Assembly: GCF_964204645.1 (NCBI RefSeq)
Contig: NC_134028.1
Coordinates: 27,130,153-27,194,152, forward strand
Source of the DNA: Tubulanus polymorphus
Taxonomy: Eukaryota > Nemertea > Palaeonemertea > Tubulaniformes > Tubulanidae
Direction: 5' to 3'
DNA: 64,000 nt
Shown here: piece by piece, positions 48,671-63,568 of the stretch
Numbering within the stretch: position 1 is the first letter of the stretch
Layout: each line of letters opens with the position of its first letter
Notes under the pieces: model-generated
Told to the model about the DNA's origin: nothing
What the model saw: only the letters and a program-made list of their open reading frames with translations
Databases searched by the model: none
Translations under genes and position numbers: made by a program

Positions 48671-50459
48671 TTAAAAATTGCAGATCCGAAATAAGTGGCA
48701 GCATATCAATCTCCAGGTAGATGGCTGGTTCCTGTCCCTGTCAAATGGCAAATTGGTCCCGATCCCCACTTCGTCCTAGAATAGAGAAAACTTGCGTCAG
48801 CAAACATTACATTGAAAATGTTCGATTGAATTAACAGTCAAGTGGGAATTATTGTTTTCATGAAATATTTCGGAAACTAGAATTTATCATTACCTTATAA
48901 TTCTAGATAATTCAACACCATTATTTAATCTTTGGTCAATTTTCAAACTGTTCAATTGGACAAATTTCATGCTGCAAAAAATCATCATACTATGAAAAAG
49001 TAACGTATTTATAGCAGTCTGAAATTGGGGCTAAATTCTATTAGAAAATCAATCATTTTCAAACTTGTGTTGAGCAGAATTAAGCAGCATCAGCTGCAGC
49101 AGCATCAGCCTGCACTTCTTTCCGGAGAATCACACATAAAAATTCTGTACAGAATAATTAAATGTTAGAATATTATGAAATTAGAGCACAGTGGAGTGAT
49201 GAAAGACTCACCATTTCTAAACTCATATCAGATAAATTCAGTGCCATCTAGCAGGATTTCACTTCCAACAGTAATAATGTCATGAAGTTAAGAGAACTGA
49301 TGATTTTCTGAGAAAATAAATTCTTAAAACGATAGCAGCAGCTTCAGCAACTAGAGCTTCTTTACTCTTTGAAGGTGAATATTTTTAATTTCTCCAGTTC
49401 CAAAAAGTGTTGGGCGTATTGCATTCTGGAAAGAGAAAATTATGCCAGAAAATGGTTAATGAAATAGATAGAAACTGCAACTTGTTTGTGTTCGATTGAC
49501 AGAAAACCTACCAGGTTAATGAGTAGTTAATCACAATGTGTCGAGAATATGCAGATTTCTGAGAGGTTTGATGGTAGCTTTAGACTGCATCCTCTAGTAA
49601 AACGTTGATACCTGCCAACATTGACCGATCAAAACATCATTTTCTGGACTTGATTTGAAGATCACCACAAATTACTGCAATAAATCGATATAAAACTCAC
49701 CGCTTCTGACTTGTTTGATTTGTAGAGCGCAATGTTAACTGCAAGTTCAGCTTTATTTTGGACCCTAGAATACAAAAGTTGTATAATTTTGATGATTCAA
49801 ACTTTGACCAGAATAGAAGTGATTGAAAATTCGCCTTCACTGATTAATGTAGCTTCTAATCAGGAAATGAGTTTATAAATGTACAGTCAAACAGAGACTA
49901 GAATCTGTAGAGATATTTACCGGTACTGTATTTGTTTTGAGGACTTAAAGCGATGTCCATCTTAAACAAATGTGAAGTGAATTCCCAATGTTTACTGTTC
50001 ACAGATTCTATCAAGGGTTCCAGTTATTTCAGCTCCTAAATACAAATTTTAGAAATTTTCAGTGAAGCTGTTATGAAATAAGAGCAGTTTCACACCAAAT
50101 TAAACTAAGCCGTGATCTTTGAGTGGTTGAATGCTGGAAACATGAACAGATCGAATAATTTATATAGAACAGTTCTCTAAAAATAATGAATTTGCAAACA
50201 GGTTTTACCTGCTGCCGCTGCTGGTGGCGCTTTTGCTGCATGGTGCTGGCACTGCAGGTACTGCTAGTGCTGCTGTTGCTGCTGCTGCGGTGTGTATCTC
50301 ATCCTGTAACTGAGAGTAAAACAGTAATTTTTAGTTCAAAAATAATTCAAAATATCAACAGAGACTGTGAAGAATTCTGTGGAGAAATTCATTAACAGTT
50401 TTGTGCTTATCTTTAAATGAGCGTGTTTAAATAGTAAATTCTATTGCATTCATTTCATT
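48671..50459 (-). other. candidate spliced transcription unit, unit 2
   Basis: Copy of the unit 1 blocks. The donor of the first block is changed from GGTAAG to GATAAG, so that junction is probably lost. The GCA/CAG block is 15 bp shorter. Confidence 0.3.
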
Positions 50460-53094
50460 CTGAAAAGAAAAAGAAACAATAATCAGTGACAATAGAGCAG
50501 AATGTAACATCTCAAATTATCAATCAATCAGACAGAAACAGTACAGGATTTCTGTGGATTAAACTGCTGTACTTATTTCATACTGATTGTACAGTTACAG
50601 ATACATGTAACATTCTGTACAGATACAGAGTACAGATCACTGCATTACTTCATCCTGTGATTGAACAGTGATTTAATGTTCTCTCATCTTCATTAGACTC
50701 CCATCCGTCTAACTAAAACATCAGAACATTTCAACTCATCTAACCTCCCGACCCAACCCTCCCAGACCCCATCCCTCCCGCCCTCCTTCCCATACCCCTT
50801 CAATCCCGCCTCCCGACCGCTTCCCTCCCACCCTCCCTCGCCCCTTCCCTCCCACCTCCTTCCCTCCCTCACCCCTTCCCTCCCGCCCTCCCCGACCCCT
50901 TCCCTCCCGCCCATACCCTAGCCCTCCCTCAATGCCCCCCACCTGGCCCTCCCTCAATGCCCTCCCACAATACCCTCCCACCTAGCCCTACCTCAATGCC
51001 CTCCCTCAATGCCTCCTCAACTCTCTTGTCTCCTCTTCACACACCACACATCTGTACAATAACTACAAAACGATTTGCCATTTTTCACGATCATATCAAT
51101 TTCATTTATAAATCAAAATCCTTAATCAATTGCATCATTGATGGGACTCACAGATACTTTCTCTGCACATTTTGGAGGCATTCAGATGACCTCAAATGAT
51201 CATATGCCTGGGTTGGTCTTGAAAATCACATGACTTCATTTTTACAGATGATTTCTTTATCAATTTCATCAAATTATTCCTATTATTTCTACTCCCTCTA
51301 ATAAGTATTCACAATATATCTCAGTTTCACGACAAGTTGCAGCAGTCGTCTGTAAACAGATTTCATTTCATCAAATGATGCGAGTTTGAGTTGTAGAGGT
51401 TTCATCTACAAAACATCAAACCAAACCCGAGGAACTTAATGTTGTAAGGGAAGGGGACGTATATGGAGGGTTCACCCGAACAAAGGAAATAAGCCCGAAC
51501 CAAACCTTCACACTCACAAAATGTCGCGAGAAAGGCAAACACAAACCAAGGACAAGAATGATGGCTGAGATCAAAACAATTAATGCTATTGATGTTGCTT
51601 CACCAATTCAACATGACGTCACTCAATGAAACCATTGTGGACTATTTCAATACTCTCTACTAGAGGTTTCATATAAGCAAGTAGTTTATGGAATCCTATT
51701 CATAAAAGTTATTAATCAATGTTTTTAAACTGCTAATGCAAAATATATACGTCATAAATAATCTGTTTGATTGTCTTTTCAAGTTAACACTTAAACCCAG
51801 TGGAACGAACTCCAGCCATTTTTCCTTCATTTGCCATTTTTCGTTTTTACTCTTTTCTCTGACTTTTAGCACTTGAGTCGAGGTAGGAATAGACCCCTGC
51901 CCGCCCTCTAAGCGTGCAGGACACTAAACCTTCGAATTGCTCTCGGACCCCACTCTTTATATCAGCATTTCATGCTGTTTTATTTTATTCACGCATTCGC
52001 TTTACATTTTTTCATATGGCTTTTCCTTATTTGTCGTCTCACTAAAATTCTCATCCGTTCCGACTGGGATCAAGTTTAATCTTTTAGAGACAAACAGCAA
52101 AAGGTTGTGTTAGTTGCACCAGCAGCAACACTGATACAGATGAATCTTTCATTAACTACGTCATTTGTTCCATTCTCAAATATTGAGTCATGAAGGCAAC
52201 AGAAATAACTTTAAAAAATGTTAAATCTTTCATTTATGGCCTTGGTTTAGTGACCTAAGCGTAAGTGTTTGGTTCATAGCCCAGGTTTGGTGACCAAAGA
52301 GTCAAAGTTTGGTTCATAGCCCAGGTTTGGTGACCAAAGAGTCAAAAGTTTGGTTCATAGCCCTGTTTTGGTGACCAAAGTGTCAAAGTTTGGTCTATGG
52401 TTCTGATTTGGTGACCAAAGAGTTAAAGTTTGGTTCATAGCCCTGTTTTGGTGACCAAAGAGTCAAAGTTTGGTCTATGGTTCTGATTTGGTGACCACGG
52501 AGGGTAAATATAGCTCATGAGCGTTGCATATGTTGAATAGGGGAATTGGACTAAACACTCATCACTAGAATAAAGTGAAGAATTATGTTCACACTGAATG
52601 GGCTCAAAATCTTGTACTAATTGATAAAATCTGAAATAATTCTGACTAATTTGAGTCTATCGGAAAATGATGCATTGATCGAAGTCTAAAAGCTATAAAC
52701 TGACAAATTGATCGAGCACTGATAATATTTTAAATAACAGCGGAGGATGAAATAACTTTCATAAACTGATATGATCGTGAAAAATGGCAAAATACACTAG
52801 ATACACCTCCCCCACGCTTTATCAGAGTCTCATTGTAGTAGGAAGATTGCCGTAGCCTAACTGTAAAAACTACAACTACATCTGGTTGAATATCATTTGT
52901 TTTTACGGCTTTTAAATTCAGTAAAATATTTCCTAATATAAGTATAATTAGTTCGCAGCCCCTTAAATTCTGTCTAGGATAGAATTATAAGTCACAGGTA
53001 GAAATAGAATATTATCCTATTCTAAAATGAATATAACAATAGAACAATAGTCTCTCCGTGTCAATCTTTGTCCCACCTAAAAATTGTACAGTTT

Positions 53095-53716
53095 ATTTCA
53101 GAAAATGTGTCCCATCTTTTTGAAAAGGATAACTAATTATTAAGGATATCTATGAAAAGTGATATACTGTGCCATGAAGGCAAATGAAGAAGTGTGTCAA
53201 TAAAAGTGATTACAAAACATATCACTTATTCTAATGAGTTCTATACTCTTCTTCCAAAAATGAAGAGTAGGTCTCTGTCTAAGAATCTGCAGAAAAAAGA
53301 GGAGGCAGCAATGAATGTGACTGCATCTCGACTCTCATCAACAATTTTCTAAGTCGTCCTATACAGTTCTTCATTTTAGAACCAGTATTTACAGCCGTTT
53401 CTAAAATAGCACAGAAGAAAATACATCTTTCAGCTGGAAATGTATCAGTAAACCCCAAATTCAGAAATCTGGGGGCAATTATCTCATAACGATTGAGAGA
53501 AGTGACAGTGAAATAACGTGCGCACTCACCGGGGATCAAACCCAGGTCTCATAGAAATAACAACCAGTAAAATAGAACGAGTCCAATTGGCCGATGCTTA
53601 TACAGCTTACTGTAACATGACAAGTTGCAGTCACACATGTTGCGGCCACATGACGTGTTTCATAATGATTAATCCTTTCTTAGAATAATAAAAAGATGGG
53701 ACACATTTTCTGAAAT
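53095..53716. mobile_element. 620-bp MITE, unit 2
   Basis: Same element; the T-arm-like stem is broken by one change (AACCCAGG). Confidence 0.78.
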
Positions 53717-54923
53717 ATCCTGAATTTCGAGACTAAAACTACGACTAAACCACCTGTACCTGTACCAAAACCCTCACCCTATATCCCTCCCTCCAAAGTC
53801 CTACCACCACCCCTACATCCCTCCCACCCTTCCTTCACCCCTTCCCTCCTGGACCCTTTCCCTCCCGCCCTCCCTCACCCCTTCCCTCCCGCCCTCCCTC
53901 ACCCCTTCCCTCCCGCCCTCCCTCACCCCATACCTCCCCCAAACCTACCCGCCCTCCCTTAACCCTGTGGTTAGGTGAGATGAATGTTCTGATGTTTTAG
54001 TTAGACGGATGGGAATCTAATGAAGATGAGAGAACATTAAATCACTGTTCAATCACAGGATGAAGTAATGCAGTGATCTGTATCTCAGTATCTGTACACA
54101 ATGTTACATGTATCTGTAACTGTACAATCAGTATGAAATAAGTACAGCAGTTTAATCTATAGAAATTCTAACTCTTAAGATACACATGATCTGATTGTCA
54201 CGAAGGAACATGATTGATAACAGTTGTATTTTTGACATCAGGAACCAGTTTCATATTGATTAGAAATAACATTTGAGTTGACCACAATTTAGAAAACCTG
54301 TAAACCCGCTTACAGAAATAACAATCCCAATCATGAACTGATTATAGTCAAATATTCACCAAAAGAAATTTGAAATGATTGAATAAATGCAACAGGTTTC
54401 TGAGATTTCATTTCAAAACATGGTTTATAACAAACAATATAAAATTGGTCCCTAAAAATCAATTCAACAACCGATAAATAAAGATTAATGTTACTTATCT
54501 TGAATTTCCACATAGGTTATAGTGATTCCTGATGTCATGCTGAATCCAAGAATGATTCCCGATGTCCGGCGCGAAACCAAAAAAGTCTGATTGTGAAACA
54601 CTGATTCCTTGTTGTCATGTGCTGAATCTAAGAGTGATTCTTGTTTTCCTGTGCTGAATCAAAATTCCTGTTGAACATGTTGAAGTGATACCTATAATAG
54701 ACAAATCTAAGATTGTTTTCTTTCCTCAGAAATAACTGCAGAAATATCAAATCTAAAATTCAAACTTACAAATTAGATTGTTCACTCCAATCTGCAGTTC
54801 ATTTATTCACGGGGTTTTTCTATCCACAGTTTAGGTTTTGCATCTAGAGTTGAACATGAAATATAAACAAAAAGGTAATGAAAAAATGAACAGTTTAAAT
54901 ATTATCTGTTTCTGAAACCAATG

Positions 54924-54960
<37 letters not shown>

Positions 54961-54996
54961 ATATCACAGTCGAATGGAGGCAAGTAGAGGCATCAA

Positions 54997-55289
54997 TCCT
55001 CCCGCGGCAGGAACTCAAACCTCATGGCATCCAGATTGCCACGGTACGAAACCCTGCCACACTAGACCGAGTGCGCAGCAGCTACACGCGCAGCTTAGAT
55101 GATGTCATTAATAGCCAATCAGATATTACGTTTCATTTTAGCCCAGGTTTTGCCATTTATAGTTCTTCAAGTTTTCGTGCGGCAAAGCTGCGCATGTACC
55201 TGCGCACCCGGTCTAGTGTGGCAGGGGTTCGTGCTGTGGCTGAGTGTAGCGAGCGATGTCATCAGGTTGGAATCCCTCCCATGGGAGGA
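54997..55289. mobile_element. 293-bp MITE, unit 2
   Basis: Copy of the element at 44,061-44,353 carried by the tandem duplication. Confidence 0.8.
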
Positions 55290-56548
55290 TGTTGGTTGGT
55301 GTCCGACACGTTTGGACTGTGTGTGGTGGTGATTAGGCCTAATATCGGTTTAGCGACGGATGAAATAAACTTACACTGTTTTCACTATTTGATGTAATCA
55401 GTCGATGGAATCATTTTAGAACAAATTCATCACAAAACAGCGAGGTGAAGCCCATCATGGTCTAGATATATCGGGATGGAATGACGTCGATATGCTCGAC
55501 TGAGCGCCACCAGTCCACAAGTGCACCGTTTGTAGGATGTACCTCTGAAATAATTTGATTTCCCACAATATCTGAGATGGAATATTTTTCGCCATTTAAA
55601 CCAATGTTACAAACACTTACCAAATACTGATTTCAGGGGGCGGGAAGGAGGGTGGCAATGTTTAGGTGAGGTTTTTGCTAAATTTCGTGTTATGGTAAAG
55701 CACGCCATTTTGATATTGCGTCATAGTGTACCTCAGATTGGGATTCCCGCCGCTAGACTGGTCACCGCCACCTGCATTCGCAAGTAGAAATGGCAACCAG
55801 TCTATTGCAGGTCTCGGCTTCTTTTCGATTATATTGGATTTTTATATTCTACGCATCAAAGAATTTATTCTAATGAAACCCACGCTCTTGGATCAAAGGC
55901 CCGCGGATTACTACTTTAGTTCACAGAAATTCCGCTATCGTTATTCATAGGGGCAGCACTGAACGGTTGTTATCTGATGCAGTCTTGCTATTTTACTGTG
56001 GCATGTGAGGAATACAGATTTTTCTTAAGTCAAATTTCATTCATCACTCAACACTAGTTTGTTAGAAATTAATAACTCTACCAACATTAGAGCTTTATAT
56101 AAGGAGAGTGAATGGTATGATAGAATCTCCCTAATTCCGATCATTGGGACCAACAAAATTCATCCGTTTTACGGCAAATCCGGATTAAAAGTCATTTTCG
56201 TGTATATTAATGATTAAATTGACTGTAAATATTATCCGGATTAGACCAAAATTCGGATTAAGCCGATGCGGATTAAACGATTTAGTTTGACTGTATTAGC
56301 CAATAGAATCAGTCTTGGAATACAGAAAGACGTTCACGATTGAGTTATGTACAAATACCGATATGAGAAAAGCTTAGATTCACCTCCTAAGCCATCACCC
56401 ATGGAAATGGCCCCAGGGCACTAAAAATGCAATTACCAAGAAACAACCACTGACGCGAGTGTTGGCCTGTTTGATGAACGCAGTAACCCTAGTGTTGGCC
56501 TTGTACCACACTGAGCACACGTATTCACAAACTTAGTCAGCTACCAGA

Positions 56549-56786
56549 ACTCAGCGGTCTAGTGGTTGGCGTGCTCGGCTGGCATGCTGGAGTTCGCAGG
56601 TTCGAGTCCTGCTAGGGTTAGGGTTACGGTCGATCTAGGGTTAGGGTTAGTGCCTCAGGTTGGGGCTAATTTTTGGCCCAGCGAGGTATTTGTAGTACGA
56701 TGATCATCTGTTTGACTCGGGTTATTTTTTGGTCAATAGATTCTATACTAACTCATATATTTTGAACACAAATATTCGCTTTATCC
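56549..56786 (+). mobile_element. tRNA-derived SINE, unit 3 copy
   Basis: Same element carried by the tandem duplication; B-box and telomere-like motifs intact. Confidence 0.82.
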
Positions 56787-56966
56787 TTAGAAGCCACTTT
56801 ATTTAAAAGATACTTCGCTCAATAGAGTACGTAGTTTATTTCTGAATGAATGAAAGAGTTGGTGACATTATTCAATATATATATATATAAACCACAATAT
56901 CTACTTTACGGTTGGTATGCAACAATTTCCACTCTTTTCTATATAGGTGTCGCTTTGGATAAATGT

Positions 56967-57350
56967 CTATATCTCTTGACCCAATGGACCGATTACGATT
57001 AAACTTGATACACAGGAACTTTTATCAAGTAGCACTCGGGGTGGGTGAAATCGCTCTAGGTTGAAGTTACACTGTCCTAAAATGGCTCCAAACAACGTGA
57101 AATTGGTAGTTAGGCCTACTTCGAGTACGGGTAGAACACAGTTTGAAATCGTATCGTTGTAGGTTATCGTAAAGAAGATGAATCCGTAGGCACCTAATAC
57201 GACGATTAACAGTACAAATATCGATATAGACACGCGGTTTTAGTCGACACATTGATCGCCGGGTTTAAACATTCCTGGATATGACCATGTTTCACAATTA
57301 AATTCATCTTCTAAATGAGGACGACCATCGATCACGTGTCTAATCGCATC
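56967..57350 (-). pseudogene. degraded membrane-protein-like ORF, unit 3
   Basis: Copy of the unit 1 remnant; in-frame TAA kept, hydrophobic stretch intact. Confidence 0.35.
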
Positions 57351-57354
57351 ATAA

Positions 57355-58075
57355 TGGGTACGGGGTGTCCCGCGTTCGAACCAAGTAATTACTGATACTG
57401 GTTCAGAGTGGTCTTGATACTGAATAGAGGATGTACAGGGGTATCCCGAGTTCGAACCCAGTAATTACTGATACTGATTCAGAGAGGTCCTGATGCTGAT
57501 TTGATGATGTACAGGGGTGTCCCGGGTTCGAACTCAGTAGTGGTCCAAGTTGTCCTGATGCTGAATGGAGGATGTACAGGGTTGTCCCGGGTTCGAGAAT
57601 CAGTAATTACTGATACTGATTCACAGTGGTCCTGATGCTGATTTGATGATGTACAGGGGTGTCCCGGGTTCGAACTCAGTAGTGGTCCAAGTTGTCCTGA
57701 TGCTGAATGGAGGATGTACAGGGGTGTCCCGACCGTACGGTGCTGCCGCTATGCTCATCGTTAGCGGGATTTCCATACACTAACTGAAGTCAACTCTGGC
57801 AATCGTCGTGCTGTCCAGTTATACTCCGTAACCCTTGCTTGCCAGAGTTGACTAACGTTAGTGTATGAAAATCCCGCTACCGATGAGCATAGAGGCAGCA
57901 CCGCACGGTAAAATGTTGATATCTTAACAAAAGTAATTACTGATAACTGATTGGTCCTGATGCTGAATGGAGGATGTTCAGGGGTATCCCGGGTTTCGAA
58001 CCCAGTAATTACTGATACTGGTTCAGAGTGGTCTTGATACTGAATAGAGGATGTACAGGGGTGTCCTGGGTTCGA
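57355..58075. repeat. T-arm-like minisatellite, unit 3
   Basis: Equivalent of 35,700-36,360. It has at least one extra pair of units before the foldback element and fewer after it. Confidence 0.85.
57732..57909. mobile_element. 178-bp foldback MITE, unit 3
   Basis: Same element and position in unit 3; the right end reads ACCGCACGGT. Confidence 0.88.
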
Positions 58076-59037
58076 CCCCGCCACGAAAAATGATTAAATA
58101 ACGCACACACGACTTACAGCAACATTTATCTATATTTATTCCTCATTGACATGTAACACACCAGGACCCAGTTCCACAGTTGTGAGTTTGGGGTAACCCA
58201 TTGAAAATGAAATAACTTTCTGCTGGCGTCTGTAATCACAACTAAAACAACAGAGAAAATTCATCTTTATTTCAAATAAAACAGAACAACAGTTCACACG
58301 AAATATTATAGTCCCATGATAAAGAAAACCTCGATATTTCAACTTTATGGTTTCATTGATTGAGTGACTTGTCAAAACATGTCCATATTACATCATTATA
58401 CAATATGTGTATCATACAATTTTTTTTACAAAACCAGACCAATAAAACTGGGTCGTTGGGTACAAACAATTACAAACTAATGCAGTTACATGGAATTTGT
58501 AAATTAAACCAGTTATCGCTGCTTTACAGCTACATTTAATCTTCAATTTCAATTTTCACTAAAACTTTAACACCCACTATATAGAAACTTAATAGAAGTA
58601 AAAGACACAACATTTTGGAGTCTCTGTAGAGACCATCATCAAGTCTGAAGAATAACTAACACAGGGAAAAACAAGTTAATTAGGAAAGTAAAGCGAGTGT
58701 TCAGTGCTAAGGTCGAGAGGTTTTGTTATTTTGTTCGTATAGGTTGTTCTAGTTATTTCTTCATTATACTTTTATTATTTTGATTCTGATTCTTGATAAA
58801 TGAATTTTGCCTTTTAAATTTGCATATAACAGGGTTTAAATCATATATTCTATGCCCGAGTCAGGCTATCATTCTATTAGCAAAAATGACACCACAGCTT
58901 TGAGAGACGAATCAGGGGATGACTCGATTGTTTTTATGGATATGTGATACACAGTCTATCAAACCATCATAAACAGAACAACAGTAGGCTGCCCGTGCCG
59001 GTCGGCACATATGAACAATATTCATTTGGCTTTAAAC

Positions 59038-60804
59038 TTAAAAATTGCAGATCTGAAATAAGTGGCAGCATATCAATCTCCAGGTAGATGGCTGGTTCCT
59101 GTCCCTGTCAAATGGCAAATTGGTCCCGATCCCAACTTCGTCCTAGAATAGAGAAAACTTGCGTCAGCAATTATTACATAGAAAATGTTCAATTGAATTA
59201 ACAGTTAAGTGGGAATTGTTTTCATGACATAATTCGGTAACTAGAATTTATAATTACCTTATAATTCAAGATAATTCAACACCATTATTCAATCTTTGAT
59301 CACTTTTCAAACTGTTCTGTTGGACAAATTTCATGCTGCAAAAAATCATCATACTATGAAAAAGTAACGTATTTATAGCAGTCTGAAATTGGGGCTAAAT
59401 TCTATTAGAAAATCAATCATTTTCAAACTTGTGTTGAGCAGAATTAAGCAGCATCAGCCGCACTTCTTTCCGGAGAATCACACATAAAAATTCTGTACAG
59501 AATAATTAAATGTTAGAATATTATGAAATTAGAGCACAGTGGAGTGATGAAAGACTCACCATTTCTAAACTCATATCAGATAAATTCAGTGCCATCTAGC
59601 AGGATTTCACTTCCAACAGTCATAATGTCATGAAGTTAAGAGAACTGATGATTTTCTGGGAAAATAAATTCTTAAAACGATAGCAGCAGCTTCAGCAACT
59701 AGAGCTTCTTTACTCTTTGAAGGTGAATATTTTTATTTTCTCCAGTTCCAAAAAGTGTTAGGCGTATTGCATTCTGGAAAGAGAAAATTATGCCAGAAAA
59801 TGGTTAATGAAATAGATAGAAACTGCAACTTGTTTGTGTTCGATTGACAGAAAACCTACCAGGTTAATGAGTAGTTTATCACAATGTGTCGAGTATATGC
59901 AGATTTCTGAGAGGTTTGATGGTAGCTTTAGACTGCGTTCTCTAGTAAAACGTTGATACCTGCCAACATTGACCGATCAAAACATCATTTTCTGGACTTG
60001 ATTTGAAGATCACCACAAATTACTGCAATAAATCGATATAAAACTCACCGCTTCTGACTCGTTTGATTTGTGGAGCGCAATGTTAACTGCAAGTTCAGCT
60101 TTATTTTGGACCCTAGAATACAAAAGTTGTATAATTTTGATGATTCAAACTTTGACCAGAATAGAAGTGATTGAAAATTCGCCTTCACTGATTAATGTAG
60201 CTTCTAATCAGGAAATGAGTTTATAAATGTACAGTCAAACAGAGACTAGAATCTGTAGAGATATTTACCGGTACTGTATTTGTTTTGAGGACTTAAAGCG
60301 ATGTCCATCTTAAACAAATGTGAAGTGAATTCCCAATGTTTACTGTTCACAGATTCTATCAAGGGTTCCAGTTATTTCAGCTCCTAAATACAAATTTTAG
60401 AAATTTTCAGTGAAGCTGTTATGAAATAAGAGCAGTTTCACACCAAATTAAACTAAGCCGTGATCTTTGAGCGGTTGAATGCTGGAAACATGAACAGATC
60501 GAATAATTTATATAGAACAGTTCTCTAAAAATAATGAATTTCCAAACAGGTTTTACCGGCTGCTGCTGCTGCCGCTGTTGCTGCATGGTGCTGGCACTGC
60601 AGGTACTGCTAGTGCTGCTGTTGCTGCTGCTGCGGTGTGTATCTCATCCTGTAACTGAGAGTAAAACAGTAATTTTTAGTTCAAAAATAATTCAAAATAT
60701 CAACAGAGACTGTGAAGCATTCTGTGGAGAAATTCATTAACAGTTTTGTACTTACCTTTAAATGAGCCTGTTTAAATAGTAAATTATATTGCATTCATTT
60801 CATT
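59038..60804 (-). other. candidate spliced transcription unit, unit 3
   Basis: Copy of the unit 1 blocks. Splice sites are kept; the GCA/CAG block is 18 bp shorter than in unit 1, again a multiple of three. A 16-bp deletion removes part of the GCAGCATCAGC stretch near 59,450. Confidence 0.3.
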
Positions 60805-62248
60805 CTGAAAAGAAAAAGAAACAATAATCAGTGACAATAGAGCAGAATGTAACATCTCAAATTATCAATCAATCAGACAGAAACAGTACAGGATTTCTGT
60901 GGATTAAACTGCTGTACTTATTTCATACTGATTGTACAGTTACAGATACATGTAACATTGTGTACAGATACAGAGTACAGATCACTGCATTACTTCATCC
61001 TGTGATTGAACAGTGATTTAATGTTCTCTCATCTTCATTAGATTCCCATCCGTCGAACTAAAACATCAGAACATTTAAACTCATCTAACCTCCCGACCCA
61101 ACCCTCCCAGGCCCCATCCCTCCCGCCCTCCTTCCCTCCCATACCCCTTCAATCCCGCCTCCCGACCCCTTCCCTCCCACCATCCCTCGCCCCTTCCCTC
61201 CCGCCCTCCCGGACCCCTTCCCTCCCGCCCTCCCAAACCCCTTCCCTCCCGCCCTCCCCGACCCCTTCCCTCCCATACCCCTTCCCTCCCGGACCCCTTC
61301 CCTCCCGCCCTCCTGGACCCCTCCCTCAATGCCCTCCCACCTGGCCCTCCCTCAATGCCCTCCCACCTAGCCCTCCCTCAATGCCTCCTCAACTCTCTTG
61401 TCTCCTCTTCACACACCACACATCTGTACAATAACTACAAAACGATTTGCCATTTTTCATGATCATATCAATTTCATTTATAAATCAAAATCCTTAATCA
61501 ATTGCATCATTGATGGGACTCACAGATACTTTCTCTACACATTTTGGAGGCATTCAGATGACCTCAAATGATCATATGCCTGGGTTGGTCTTGAAAATCA
61601 CATGGCTTCATTTTTACAGATGATTTCTTTATCAATTTCATCAAATTATTCCTATTATTTCTACTCCCTCTAATAAGTATTCACAATATATCTCAGTTTC
61701 ACGACAAGTTGCAGCAGTCGTCTGTAAACAGATTTCATTTCATCAAATGATGCGAGTTTGAGTAGTAGAGGTTTCATCTACAAAACATCAAACCAAACCC
61801 GAGGAACTTAATGTTGTAAGGGAGGGGGACGTATATGGAGGGTTCACCCGAACAAAGGAAATAAGCCCGAACCAAACCTTCACACTCACAAAATGTCGCG
61901 AGAAAGGCAAACACAAACCAAGGACAAGAATGATGGCTGAGATCAAAACAATTAATGCTATTGATGTTGCTTCACCAATTCAACATGACGTCACTCAATG
62001 AAACCATTGTGGACTATTTCAATACTCTCTACTAGAGGTTTCATATAAGCAAGTAGTTTATGGAATCCTATTCATAAAAGTTATTAATCAATGTTTTTAA
62101 ACTGCTGATGCAAAATATATACGTCATAAATAATCTGTTTGATTGTCTTTTCAAGTTAACACTTAAACCCAGTGGAACGAACTCCAGCCATTTTTCCTTC
62201 ATTTGCCATTTTTCGTTTTTACTCTTTTCTCTGACTTTTAGCACTTGA

Positions 62249-62420
62249 GTCGAGGTAGGAATAGACCCCTGCCCACTCGCTAAGCGTGCAGGACACTTAA
62301 CCTTCGAATTGCTCTCGGACCCTTCTCTTTATATTTTATCTTTTTTGAGTCGAGGTAGGAATAGACCCCTGCCCGCCCTCTAAGCGTGCAGGACACTAAA
62401 CCTTCGAATTGCTCTCGGAC
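62249..62420. repeat. unit 3-specific local duplication
   Basis: The block GAGTCGAGGTAGGAATAGAC to TTGCTCTCGGACCC is present twice here (about 98 bp apart) but once in units 1 and 2. The first copy has more changes. Confidence 0.9.
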
Positions 62421-63568
62421 CCCACTCTTTATATCAGCATTTCATGCTGTTTTATTTTATTCACGCATTCGCTTTACATTTTTTCATATGGCTTTTCCTT
62501 ATTTGTCGTCTCACTAAAATTCTCATCCGTTCCGACTGGGATCAAGTTTAATCTTTTAGAGACAAACAGCAAAAGGTTGTGTTAGTTGCACCAGCAGCAA
62601 CACTGATACAGATGAATCTTTCATTAACTACGTCATTTGTTCCATTCTCAAATATTGAGTCATGAAGGCAACAGAAATAACTTTAAAAAATGTTAAATCT
62701 TTCATTTATGGCCTTGGTTTAGTGACCTAAGCGTCAAAGTTTGGTTCATAGCCCAGGTTTGGTGACCAAAGAGTCAAAGTTTGGTTCATAGCCCAGGTTT
62801 GGTGACCAAAGAGTCAAAAGTTTGGTTCATAGCCCTGTTTTGGTGACCAAAGTGTCAAAGTTTGGTCTATGGTTCTGATTTGGTGACCAAAGAGTTAAAG
62901 TTTGGTTCATAGCCCTGTTTTGGTGACCAAAGAGTCAAAGTTTGGTCTATGGTTCTGATTTGGTGACCACGGAGGGTAAATATAGCTCATGAGCGTTGCA
63001 TATGTTGAATAGGGGAATTGGACTAAACACTCATCACTAGAATAAAGTGAAGAATTATGTTCACACTGAATGGGCTCAAAATCTTGTACTAATTGATAAA
63101 GTCTGAAATAATTCTGACTAATTTGAGTCTATCGGAAAATGATGCATTGATCGAAGTCTAAAAGCTATAAACTGACAAATTGATCGAGCACTGATAATAT
63201 TTAAATAACAGCGGAGGATGAAATAACTTTCATAAACTGATATGATCGTGAAAAATGGCAAAATACACTAGATACACCTCCCCCACGCTTTATCAGAGTC
63301 TCATTGTAGTAGGAAGATTGCCGTAGCCTAACTGTAAAAACTACAACTACATCTGGTTGAATATCATTTGTTTTTACGGCTTTTAAATTCAGTAAAATAT
63401 TTCCTAATATAAGTATAATTAGTTCGCAGCCCCTTAAATTCTGTCTAGGATAGAATTATAAGTCACAGGTAGAAATAGAATATTATCCTATTCTAAAATG
63501 AATATAACAATAGAACAATAGTCTACCCTCCGTGTCAATCTTTGTCCCACCTAAAAATTGTACAGTTT

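Larger units (their letters stand above)
45080..56007. repeat. tandem segmental duplication, unit 2 (10.93 kb)
   Basis: A full unit. It carries about 160 bp at about 47,415-47,575 that are absent from unit 1, and extra units in the 39-bp minisatellite. Confidence 0.97.
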
